Counted from the first letter of the stretch, positions 1 to 5,573 are shown. The stretch: 5,723 nucleotides of DNA from Clostridia bacterium (GCA_900770405.1 CAAGKL010000328.1:1-5723); one strand, 5' to 3'. The notes: generated by a model not told the origin, from the sequence alone. Numbers and translations: made by a program.

Positions 1-869
1 AAAAGCTCGTCATCGCCGACCGCGCGGCAATTTTGGTCGATACGGTCTACAAAACCCCCGCCGATTTCTTCGGCTTTCACTTCGTTGTCGCAACGCTGCT
101 TTTCGCGGTGCAGATTTACTGCGATTTTTCGAGCTACACGACAATTGCCCGCGGCGCGGCGCGCGTGATGGGCTTTGAGCTGATGGACAACTTCAACGTC
201 CCGTATATGGCGGACAGCATCGGCGATTTCTGGCGCAGATGGCACATTTCGCTCTCGGGGTGGTTTCGCGACTACCTCTATATCCCGCTCGGCGGCAATC
301 GCCGCGGAAAGGCGCGCAAATACCTGAATAATATGATAGTTTTCGCCGCAAGCGGGCTCTGGCACGGCGCGGACTGGACATATGTGGTCTGGGGTGTGCT
401 GCATGGGGTGTACCGCGTTGCGGGCGAGATAACGCTCGGCGCGCGCAAGCTCGTCTGCCGGTTGCTGAACATCGACCGCAGCCGTCCGGCATACCGCGCA
501 TTTTCGGTTTTCTTCACATTTTTGCTCGTGTGCATCACCTGGATTTTCTTCCGCGCGGGCTCAATCTTTGACGCGGTGTTCATACTGCGCAGGATTTTTC
601 TCGATTTCCGCCCCGAGCTCTTTTTCGGCGGCGGTCTGGTGAAAATGGGGCTCGGCGTAGCGGATTTGTTCGTGCTGTTCGCGGCAATCGGTGTGCTGAT
701 TTTCGCCGACAGCGTGAAATACCGCAAAATCGGCGCAAATGCCGCGATTATGAATATGAATATTCTCGCGCGCTTTGCCGTTATGCTGACGCTGATGTTT
801 ACAACGCTGATTTTCGGAATTTACGGCGCGGACTACAGCGCGTCGCAGTTTATATATTTTCAGTTTTAA
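1..869 (+). CDS. MBOAT-family O-acyltransferase (AlgI/DltB-like), 5' truncated
   Basis: The first complete codon is at base 3 and the frame is open to a TAA at 867-869, giving 288 C-terminal residues. A TTG at 33 is only an internal codon; the frame continues upstream past the window edge. Family members are usually 400-500 residues, so roughly the N-terminal third or more is missing. The fragment is strongly hydrophobic, with about five membrane segments, and carries family hallmarks: a WRRWHISLSGWFRDYLYIPLGG block near bases 234-299, and a GLWHG...WGVLHG block whose two histidines are encoded at 363-365 and 402-404. The invariant MBOAT histidine lies in this region. Known relatives move acyl (usually acetyl) groups across the membrane to exported polysaccharides or teichoic acids. 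The SGNH-like gene 12 bases downstream supports polymer O-acetylation. The actual polymer cannot be told from this window. Confidence 0.93.
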   Translation, partial: KLVIADRAAILVDTVYKTPADFFGFHFVVATLLFAVQIYCDFSSYTTIARGAARVMGFELMDNFNVPYMADSIGDFWRRWHISLSGWFRDYLYIPLGGNRRGKARKYLNNMIVFAASGLWHGADWTYVVWGVLHGVYRVAGEITLGARKLVCRLLNIDRSRPAYRAFSVFFTFLLVCITWIFFRAGSIFDAVFILRRIFLDFRPELFFGGGLVKMGLGVADLFVLFAAIGVLIFADSVKYRKIGANAAIMNMNILARFAVMLTLMFTTLIFGIYGADYSASQFIYFQF

Positions 870-874
870 GGAGG
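868..874 (+). promoter_or_regulatory. Ribosome binding site that fixes a GTG start
   Basis: AAGGAGG overlaps the TAA stop of the MBOAT gene and lies 7 bases before the GTG at 882. It supports GTG as the true start and implies translational coupling within one operon. Confidence 0.85.
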
Positions 875-881
875 GGCGGCT

Positions 882-1937
882 GTGAAAAAACTACTCCGCG
901 CGGCGGGATTTTTGCTCATCGCCGTTTATATTTTCAACATCGCAGACCGCGTGCTTGTGCGCAAATCGCTGTACGGCAGCTGGAATATCACTGCGAAAAC
1001 GAACGGCTTTTTCAACCTCGCCGAGGACAGCTGCGACGTGGTCTTCTTCGGCTCGTCGCACGCCTATTGCAGTTTTAATCCGCTGATAATCTACGACGAG
1101 GCGCGCCTCGGCTCGCACGTTGCCGCGACGCAGAAGCAGCCCGTCTGGGCAAGCTACTATTATATTAAGGAAGCGATTGCCCGCCAGAAGCCCGCCGCCG
1201 TCGTGCTCGACTGCTTCAGCGTGACGTTGGACGGCGACTATTCCGACGAGGCGACCCGCTACACCTACACCGACGATTTCCCCGACGGCAGAAACAAGCT
1301 CGCGCTCGTCGGCTGCTCCGCCGAGGATTTCAAGTCGCGCTTTGACCTGCTGTTCCGCTTTACGAAGTACCACTCCCGCTGGAGCGAGCTCACCGCGGAC
1401 GACTTCGGCTATAACCCGAAAAAGCTCTCCGACCCGCTGTGCGGCTATTGCCTTTTAACCTCGACCGACAAAACGCTCACGCGCGAGAGCTACCGCAACG
1501 TGCGCGGCGAGATACCGCTGTCGGAGAAAAACGAGGACTATTTAAAGCGGATTATCACGCTTTGCCGCAAGAGCGGAACGCGGCTTCTGCTCGCGGTGAA
1601 CCCGTCGAACGAGACCGCGCGCGAGCGAATGATTTATAACAGCGTGCGCACTCTGGCGGAGAAAAATGACACGGAATTTATAAATTTCAACGACCTGTAC
1701 GACGAAATCGGGCTCGATATTTCCTCGGATTTCTACGACAGGGCACATCTCAACTACCGCGGTGCGATAAAATTTTCGCGGTATTTCGCGGAAAATATGC
1801 TCGCGGATATTCCGCGCAAGGGAAAATTTGACGAAAATCTGATGCAGCGCAGGCTCGCGCGCTTTTACCGCGAAGCGGAGGGGGACACAAACCCGTTTTC
1901 GGGCATTTTGCACAAGCCCGCCGCGCTCGATTTTTAG
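882..1937 (+). CDS. SGNH/GDSL-like membrane-anchored protein, MBOAT partner
   Basis: This is a 351-residue protein starting at GTG 882 and ending at TAG 1935-1937. Residues 5-25 form one hydrophobic segment after two lysines, fitting an N-terminal membrane anchor with the rest outside the cell. The core has SGNH-type marks: a GSSH block at residues 57-60 (Ser59 in the nucleophile position, like the Ser of GDSL or the GSSE of DltD) and a late DxxH block (FYDRAHLN, Asp286 and His289). Proteins of this kind sit beside MBOAT proteins in alginate, cellulose and D-alanylation systems and complete or assist transfer of the acyl group to the polymer. Its position 12 bases after the MBOAT gene supports a joint role. 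An esterase role is the main alternative. No clear intrinsic terminator follows it. Confidence 0.82.
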   Translation: MKKLLRAAGFLLIAVYIFNIADRVLVRKSLYGSWNITAKTNGFFNLAEDSCDVVFFGSSHAYCSFNPLIIYDEARLGSHVAATQKQPVWASYYYIKEAIARQKPAAVVLDCFSVTLDGDYSDEATRYTYTDDFPDGRNKLALVGCSAEDFKSRFDLLFRFTKYHSRWSELTADDFGYNPKKLSDPLCGYCLLTSTDKTLTRESYRNVRGEIPLSEKNEDYLKRIITLCRKSGTRLLLAVNPSNETARERMIYNSVRTLAEKNDTEFINFNDLYDEIGLDISSDFYDRAHLNYRGAIKFSRYFAENMLADIPRKGKFDENLMQRRLARFYREAEGDTNPFSGILHKPAALDF

Positions 1938-1957
1938 CATTTATACAAAAAAACACC

Positions 1958-1986
1958 TTGACAATTTTATTTTTGCGGCATATAAT
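1958..1986 (+). promoter_or_regulatory. Sigma-A type promoter of glnN
   Basis: TTGACA (1958-1963) and TATAAT (1981-1986) both match consensus exactly, with a 17-base spacer. Transcription should start near 1993, giving a leader of about 110 bases before the glnN start. A perfect promoter of this kind suggests that control acts after initiation. Confidence 0.9.
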
Positions 1987-1993
1987 ATAAGTA

Positions 1994-2081
1994 ATATTTT
2001 ACAGGTGACAGAGCAAAGGCGTTTTATATTAGCTGCTCAGCTGATGAACAGTTAGTCTAAGCGCCTTTTATTGTAAAAAAT
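1994..2081 (+). promoter_or_regulatory. Structured 5' leader of glnN, candidate attenuator or antiterminator target
   Basis: Three nested pairings are visible. TTTTAC (1997-2002) pairs with GTAAAA (2073-2078). AAAGGCG (2015-2021) pairs with CGCCTTT (2062-2068). ATTAGCTG (2028-2035) pairs with CAGTTAGT (2049-2056), the last with two G-U pairs. The 2062-2068 arm runs into TTTTATT, so the middle hairpin could act as a weak intrinsic terminator. An alternative small hairpin, AGAGC/GTTTT around the hexaloop AAAGGC (2015-2020), would break it. That loop has A at position 1 and G at position 4, as in known ANTAR-protein targets. Genes for type III glutamine synthetase in clostridia can be controlled by ANTAR regulators. 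No second ANTAR hairpin was found, so the mechanism is an inference. Confidence 0.45.
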
Positions 2082-2102
2082 AAAGAAACAGGAGTTTGAA
2101 TT

Positions 2103-4178
2103 ATGTCAGTTTCAGAAATTTTCGGTGAAAACGTGTTTAACCTCACCACGATGCGCGAGCGTCTGCCGAAGGCAACTGTGAAATCACTCGAGAAAACCAT
2201 CAAGGACGGCACACCGCTCGACGCCGGCGTTGCCGAGGTTGTCGCGAACGCGATGAAGGACTGGGCAATCGAGCGCGGCGCGACGCACTACACGCACTGG
2301 TTTCAGCCGATGACCGGCTCCGCCGCGGAAAAGCACGATTCCTTCATCACCCCCGCCGAGGACGGCAACGTCATTATGGAATTTTCCGGCAAGGAGCTGA
2401 TTAAGGGCGAGCCCGACGCGTCGAGCTTTCCCTCGGGCGGTATCCGCTCGACCTTTGAGGCGCGCGGATACACGGCGTGGGACCCGACATCATTCGCTTT
2501 TATCAAGGACTCGACGCTGTGTATTCCGACGGCGTTCTGCTCCTATTCGGGCGAGGTTCTCGACAAAAAAACCCCGCTTATGCGCTCGGTGGACGCGCTT
2601 TCAAAGGAGGCGCTGCGCATTTTGAAATTCTTCGATTCCGACGCGACGAGGGTCGTTTCCTACGTTGGTGCGGAGCAGGAATATTTTCTCGTCGACAAGG
2701 CGCTCTACGAGCAGCGCAAGGATCTGATGCTCACCGGCAGGACGCTTTTCGGCAACAAGCCCGCCAAGGGACAGGAGCTCGACGACCACTATTTCGGCGT
2801 AATCAAGGAGCGCGTGTCCGCGTATATGCGCGAGCTGGACAATGAGCTGTGGAAGTTAGGTATTCTCGCAAAAACCGAGCACAATGAGGTTGCGCCCGCG
2901 CAGCACGAGCTTGCGCCGATTTACGCGACAACGAACATCGCCACCGACCACAACCAGCTCACAATGGAGATGATGAAGCGCGTTGCAGTGCGGCATAATC
3001 TGGTGTGTCTGCTGCACGAAAAGCCCTACGAGGGCATCAACGGCTCGGGCAAGCACAACAACTGGTCGCTCGGCACAAACACCGGCGATAATCTTTTAAA
3101 GCCCGGCCGTGACCCGATTCACAACAAGCGTTTTCTGCTGTTTTTGTCGGCGGTAATAAAGGCTGTCGATACATACGGCGACCTTTTGCGCGTGTCGGTC
3201 GCGACGGCGGGCAATGACCACCGTCTCGGTGGCAACGAGGCGCCCCCGGCGATTGTGTCGATGTTCCTCGGCGACGACCTGACCGCCGTGCTCGAATCAA
3301 TCAAAAACGGCGATGATAATTACGACAGCATCAAGGTGCGGCTTGAGACCGGTGTCGAGGCGCTGCCGTCGATTCGCCGCGATAATACCGACCGCAACAG
3401 AACGTCACCGTTCGCCTTTACGGGCAATAAGTTCGAGTTCCGCGCGCCCGGCTCATCGCAGTCGGTTGCGGGCATTAATATCGTGATTAACACGATTGTT
3501 GCCGACGCGCTGGCGGATTTTGCCGACGCGCTCGAGAGTGCGGCTGACCCGATGGCGAAGGTTGACGAGCTTATCCGCGAGACAATAGAAAGGCACGGCA
3601 GAATTATTTTCAACGGCAACGGCTATGCGCCCGAATGGGTCGAGGAGGCAAAGCGCCGCGGGCTGCCGGTGCTGCCGACAACGGTTGATGCGCTGCCGGT
3701 GTTTATTTCGGATAAGGTGAAAAAGCTGTTCTCGCGCCACGGCGTGTTCTCGAATATCGAGGTTGAGGCGCGGTACGAGATTTTGCTGGAGGATTATATA
3801 AAGACGCTAAATATCGAGGCGCTGACCGCTCTCGAGATGGTAAGGCAGGAGATTTTGCCGGCATGCCTGTCGTATACGGACAGCGTTGTCGGCTCGGTTG
3901 CGGCGAAGGAGGGCATCGGCATAAAAGCGCCGGCGCAGTGCAGACTGGCGTACAGGCTTTCCGAGGGCTGCGAAAAGCTGATTGCGGCGACGGAGGCGCT
4001 CGACGCGATTATGGCGAATATCCCGCAGGGCGAGGAGATGGACACCGCGGTTTATTTCAGGGACGAGGTAATCCCGGCGATGTCGGCTCTGCGCAGCGCG
4101 GCGGACGCTATGGAAGCTATGGTTGCGAAGTCATACTGGCCCTTCCCGACCTATACCGATTTGCTATACAGAGTATAA
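2103..4178 (+). CDS. glnN: Glutamine synthetase type III (GlnN)
   Basis: This 691-residue protein makes glutamine from glutamate, ammonia and ATP in the cytoplasm. The length fits type III enzymes (about 700) and is far above types I and II (about 350-470). AGGAG at 2090-2094, 8 bases before ATG 2103, supports the start. Visible marks in order: the type III N-terminal region with SSFPSGGIRSTFEARGYTAW (residues 107-126); GAEQEYF (189-195), which carries metal-binding glutamates; NEVAPAQHE (261-269); NGSGKHNNWS (313-322); GNDHRLGGNEAPPA (370-383); and the arginine-rich RNRTSPFAFTGNKFEFRAPG (431-450) of the active site. The C-terminal part after about residue 470 is a helical extension typical of the family. 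It appears intact. It has its own promoter and structured leader, so it is probably a single-gene transcript controlled by nitrogen supply. Confidence 0.97.
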   Translation: MSVSEIFGENVFNLTTMRERLPKATVKSLEKTIKDGTPLDAGVAEVVANAMKDWAIERGATHYTHWFQPMTGSAAEKHDSFITPAEDGNVIMEFSGKELIKGEPDASSFPSGGIRSTFEARGYTAWDPTSFAFIKDSTLCIPTAFCSYSGEVLDKKTPLMRSVDALSKEALRILKFFDSDATRVVSYVGAEQEYFLVDKALYEQRKDLMLTGRTLFGNKPAKGQELDDHYFGVIKERVSAYMRELDNELWKLGILAKTEHNEVAPAQHELAPIYATTNIATDHNQLTMEMMKRVAVRHNLVCLLHEKPYEGINGSGKHNNWSLGTNTGDNLLKPGRDPIHNKRFLLFLSAVIKAVDTYGDLLRVSVATAGNDHRLGGNEAPPAIVSMFLGDDLTAVLESIKNGDDNYDSIKVRLETGVEALPSIRRDNTDRNRTSPFAFTGNKFEFRAPGSSQSVAGINIVINTIVADALADFADALESAADPMAKVDELIRETIERHGRIIFNGNGYAPEWVEEAKRRGLPVLPTTVDALPVFISDKVKKLFSRHGVFSNIEVEARYEILLEDYIKTLNIEALTALEMVRQEILPACLSYTDSVVGSVAAKEGIGIKAPAQCRLAYRLSEGCEKLIAATEALDAIMANIPQGEEMDTAVYFRDEVIPAMSALRSAADAMEAMVAKSYWPFPTYTDLLYRV

Positions 4179-4187
4179 AGTTATTAT

Positions 4188-4225
4188 AAAAAAAGATGGT
4201 GTAAAAATTTACACCATCTTTTTTT
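4188..4225. terminator. Bidirectional intrinsic terminator between glnN and the cysteine-rich gene
   Basis: This is a perfect inverted repeat. A7 is followed by GATGGTGTAAA (4195-4205), two A, TTTACACCATC (4208-4218) and T7. It lies 9 bases after the glnN stop and 15 bases after the stop of the convergent gene, with a U-tract in both directions. Confidence 0.95.
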
Positions 4226-4240
4226 ATGCTGCCGGGGCGA

Positions 4241-4411
4241 TTATTCGTCGTTATCGTCGCAGCGTTCGCATTGCTCCCAGAAGGGGCAGCTGTCGCAGAA
4301 GCAGTCGATTAAGTGCCCCTCCTCATCGTAGTGTACGCCGTTTGCGGGGCAATCATCACCGAAATTCCCCGGCACAAGCTCCAAAAATTTTACTGTATTT
4401 TCCTCGTTCAT
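4241..4411 (-). CDS. Small cysteine-rich protein of unknown function
   Basis: This is a 56-residue acidic protein. The start at 4411 is chosen because AAAGGAGG lies 8 bases upstream. The longer reading from 4483 would run through a strong terminator hairpin and lacks such a site. The C-terminal half has six cysteines (residues 21, 37, 39, 42, 48 and 51) in a CxCxxC...CxxC layout, with histidines at 28 and 33, which suggests a small metal-binding or zinc-ribbon-like fold. There is no signal peptide or membrane segment. I do not recognise the family. It converges on glnN and shares its terminator. Upstream lies RNA unit A and its terminator, so expression may depend on readthrough. Confidence 0.75.
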   Translation of the reverse strand: MNEENTVKFLELVPGNFGDDCPANGVHYDEEGHLIDCFCDSCPFWEQCERCDDNDE

Positions 4412-4419
4412 AAAAATAC

Positions 4420-4427
4420 CCTCCTTT
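4420..4427 (-). promoter_or_regulatory. Ribosome binding site of the cysteine-rich gene
   Basis: AAAGGAGG on the - strand lies 8 bases before ATG 4411. It decides the start of the small gene. It begins only 8 bases past the T-tract of the upstream terminator. Confidence 0.85.
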
Positions 4428-4435
4428 AGTAAAAT

Positions 4436-4464
4436 AAAAAAGCGCGCAACCGAAGCTGCGCGCC
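4436..4464 (-). terminator. Terminator of RNA unit A, possibly an attenuator for the cysteine-rich gene
   Basis: On the - strand the stem GCGCGCAGC/GUUGCGCGC (9 pairs, one G-U) closes a UUCG tetraloop and is followed by T6 and ATTTT. The tetraloop and T-tract exist only on the - strand, which sets the direction. It ends 8 bases before the ribosome binding site of the small gene. Confidence 0.92.
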
Positions 4465-4647
4465 GAAAAACGTATAGCTCCATCAGTTGTCACACTAATT
4501 ATTAATAATTCCTCAAGTCTTACTTTTACAAGTTAACTTTCGCAAACATTAAAAAAGGAGCGTACATTTTTACCTAGTAAAAATGCTTGCGAAAAAATAT
4601 ATTAAAATGTAAAGTAATTATAATTAAGAAACTATAATTAGTGTGAC
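4436..4647 (-). ncRNA. Putative structured RNA, unit A (about 212 nt)
   Basis: The boundaries are inferred from a promoter at 4654-4682 (start near G4647) and the terminator at 4436-4464. No protein with a ribosome binding site fits inside. Two foldings are visible. One is a long interrupted hairpin formed by the 4487-4649 palindrome. The other is a helix pairing 4557-4571 with 4466-4481 (9 plus 5 pairs around a small internal loop) that leads directly into the terminator. The second helix has a direct counterpart in unit B. It could be an independent small RNA, or the leader of the cysteine-rich gene immediately downstream, or both. I do not recognise the family. Confidence 0.6.
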
Positions 4648-4649
4648 AA
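4487..4649. repeat. 163-base imperfect palindrome inside unit A
   Basis: The ends are a perfect 16-base inverted repeat: TTGTCACACTAATTAT (4487-4502) and its complement (4634-4649). Further inward, 4509-4516 pairs with 4624-4631, 4520-4530 with 4608-4617 (one bulge), and 4538-4550 with 4582-4594. A small perfect hairpin, CATTTTTAC/GTAAAAATG (4565-4573 and 4577-4585), lies in the centre. The imperfect pairs are G-U when read as - strand RNA but A-C mismatches on the + strand, favouring an RNA role. A miniature transposable element is the alternative, but no target site duplication is visible. Confidence 0.85.
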
Positions 4650-4653
4650 GATT

Positions 4654-4682
4654 ATAATACCACAAATTATATTGTTTGTCCA
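4654..4682 (-). promoter_or_regulatory. Promoter of RNA unit A
   Basis: On the - strand TGGACA (4682-4677) and TATTAT (4659-4654) are separated by 17 bases, with an extended -10 TG one base upstream. The same layout with the same -10 occurs before unit B, which strengthens both calls. Confidence 0.75.
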
Positions 4683-4750
4683 CCGAATTTATGAAAAAAT
4701 AAGGAAAATCGTCATTTAAAAATCGACAGCATTTGCGAATTTCGACAAAT

Positions 4751-4780
4751 AAAAAGGCGCGCAAGCATAACCCGCGCACC
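4751..4780 (-). terminator. Terminator of RNA unit B
   Basis: On the - strand GGUGCGC pairs with GCGCGCC, with three further inner pairs including two G-U, and is followed by T5 and ATTTG. The arrangement and the adjacent CGTTTTTCGG resemble the unit A terminator. Confidence 0.85.
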
Positions 4781-4875
4781 GAAAAACGCTTTACCCCATT
4801 ACTACCACATAACATCAGAAACGGCAAATAAAATCGCACGAACTTCGGGCAAGCATTTTTACCAAAAGTTAATTT
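4751..4875 (-). ncRNA. Putative structured RNA, unit B (about 125 nt)
   Basis: The unit runs from a promoter at 4882-4910 to its own terminator, with no gene directly behind it, so it should be a free-standing small RNA. Its main helix pairs AAAAAUGCUUGCCC (4860-4847 on the - strand) with GGGGUAAAGCGUUUUU (4797-4782), with one bulged A. The helix leads straight into the terminator hairpin. Unit A has the matching helix with different paired bases. A 71-codon frame crossing this unit runs through the terminator and has no ribosome binding site, so it is not a gene. The RNA family is not recognised. Confidence 0.6.
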
Positions 4876-4881
4876 ATCAAT

Positions 4882-4910
4882 ATAATATCACAAAACCCGC
4901 CTTTTGTCTA
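4882..4910 (-). promoter_or_regulatory. Promoter of RNA unit B
   Basis: On the - strand TAGACA (4910-4905) and TATTAT (4887-4882) are separated by 17 bases, with an extended -10 TG. It begins 1 base after the stop codon of the barstar-like frame. Positions align one-to-one with the unit A promoter, while most of the spacer centre differs. Confidence 0.75.
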
Positions 4911-4911
4911 T

Positions 4912-5189
4912 CTATGACATAATTTTATAATCAACGCCGCTCAATTCGCCGGCGCAGCTGTCGAATACCGCCCTGATTCCCTCCAGCTCGCGCCTGATTT
5001 CCTCCGGCGCAAAATTATAGCCGTATATTTCAACCAGCACAGGCTCAGCGCCGTAATCATCGGTCAGGCAGTCGTGAAGCGCGTCTAAATTCCCGCCGTA
5101 ATAATCGGGAAAATCCAGCGTTTTTTTATTTCGCTGTGCACATCATATACATACCTACACCCCGAAAAATCTAATCTTTGTACCCTCAT
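4912..5189 (-). pseudogene. Barstar-family ribonuclease inhibitor, split by a -1 frame change
   Basis: The ATG at 5189 follows a G-rich ribosome binding site (G7 at 5201-5195). It encodes 23 residues ending SEIKK, then reaches a run of seven A (5127-5121). In the ATG frame the product stops after 34 residues (TAG 5087-5085). Stepping back one base at the A run gives a complete 92-residue protein ending at TAG 4914-4912, the normal barstar length. The second part has the family signature LDFPDYYGGNLDALHDCLTD. Asp36, Asp40 and Cys41 match barstar Asp35, Asp39 and Cys40, while His39 replaces Trp38. Barstar blocks barnase-type RNases in the cytoplasm; no RNase gene is in the window. A broken gene, a sequencing error in the A run, or programmed slippage could each explain the split. 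Confidence 0.85.
5121..5127 (-). other. Seven-A run, the site of the barstar frame change
   Basis: In the ATG frame this reads A AAA AAA before C, a possible -1 slippery heptamer. A hairpin, TTCCCG/CGGGAA, starts about 9 bases further on. No Shine-Dalgarno-like stimulator is seen upstream. Confidence 0.5.
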
Positions 5190-5342
5190 TTTATCCCCCC
5201 CGTTATCCCGCGGCTTTTGCCGGCAAAGCCCGCATCCGCAAGCGCAGCTTAACCACAGCGGCAAATTCTGCTAAAACAAGCGCACCGAAATGTACGGCGG
5301 CGCGGCGGTGGTGCGCACGTTTGCTGCGCTCCGATTTTTCAT
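5190..5342. other. Intergenic stretch between the barstar-like frame and the tRNA terminator
   Basis: No gene is supported here. It holds a near-palindrome, GGCTTT/AAAGCC around TGCCGGC (5212-5230), and a GC-rich inverted repeat, GCGCACC (5280-5286) with GGTGCGC (5310-5316). A 23-codon - strand frame (5342-5271) has no ribosome binding site and is not called. No convincing promoter for the barstar-like frame was found. Confidence 0.5.
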
Positions 5343-5375
5343 AAAAAAATCGGAGCAAGCCCTACAGCTTGCTCC
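5343..5375 (-). terminator. Terminator of the tRNA operon
   Basis: On the - strand GGAGCAAGC (5375-5367) and GCTTGCTCC (5360-5352) form a perfect 9-base stem around a 6-base loop, followed by GA and T7. It starts 5 bases after the tRNA-Cys CCA end. Confidence 0.93.
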
Positions 5376-5379
5376 TACG

Positions 5380-5453
5380 TGGAGGCACCACCCGGAATTG
5401 AACCGGGGGTAAAGGTGTTGCAGACCTCTGCCTTACCTCTTGGCTATGGTGCC
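5380..5453 (-). tRNA. tRNA-Cys (GCA)
   Basis: This is a 74-base gene with encoded CCA. The acceptor stem GGCACCA/TGGTGCC has discriminator U. The D stem is GCC/GGC, the anticodon loop is CTGCAAC with anticodon GCA at 5421-5419, and the T arm CCCGG/CCGGG encloses TTCAATT. It is the last tRNA of a - strand operon. Confidence 0.96.
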
Positions 5454-5460
5454 ATATTTG

Positions 5461-5494
5461 ACAAAAGACGCAAAAGAAATTTTGCGTCTTTTGT
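5461..5494. repeat. Perfect 15-base inverted repeat in the Gly-Cys tRNA spacer
   Basis: ACAAAAGACGCAAAA (5461-5475), GAAA, then the exact complement (5480-5494). In the tRNA transcript it forms a 15-pair stem with a UUUC loop that fills most of the 45-base spacer. It could be a processing site. Its 3' side is only weakly T-rich, so terminator activity is doubtful. Confidence 0.9.
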
Positions 5495-5498
5495 AAGA

Positions 5499-5573
5499 TG
5501 GAGCGGAAGACGAGATTCGAACTCGCGACGTTCACCTTGGCAAGGTGACGCTCTACCACTGAGCCACTCCCGC
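5499..5573 (-). tRNA. tRNA-Gly (GCC)
   Basis: This is a 75-base gene with encoded CCA. The acceptor stem starts GCGGGAG. The anticodon stem TCACC/GGTGA encloses loop TTGCCAA with anticodon GCC at 5541-5539. The T loop is TTCGAAT. It lies between tRNA-Phe and tRNA-Cys in the same operon. Confidence 0.96.

Noticed and set aside
1900..1936. CGGGC/GCCCG hairpin at the end of the SGNH-like gene as a terminator
   Set aside because: The stem is only 5 pairs and the T-run lies about 11 bases further on, so it does not fit an intrinsic terminator.
193..1940. Several long antisense frames opposite the MBOAT and SGNH-like genes
   Set aside because: They are shadows of GC-rich coding sequence with no ribosome binding sites or recognisable domains.
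2031..2047. Fluoride riboswitch or hammerhead-like CTGATGA in the glnN leader
   Set aside because: The 5' GGnGATG...CnCC hairpin of the fluoride motif is absent, and no stem II, GAAA and cleavage-site arrangement of a hammerhead can be drawn.
4241..4483. Longer 80-residue version of the cysteine-rich protein
   Set aside because: Its first 24 codons span a strong terminator hairpin, whereas ATG 4411 has an excellent ribosome binding site.
4487..4649. Miniature inverted-repeat transposable element
   Set aside because: No target site duplication is visible, and promoter, terminator and G-U pairing all favour a - strand RNA. It is kept only as an alternative.
4624..4839. 71-codon frame on the - strand
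   Set aside because: It runs through the unit B terminator and the unit A promoter and has no ribosome binding site.
5271..5342. 23-codon frame on the - strand after the tRNA terminator
   Set aside because: It has no ribosome binding site and its start overlaps the terminator tail.
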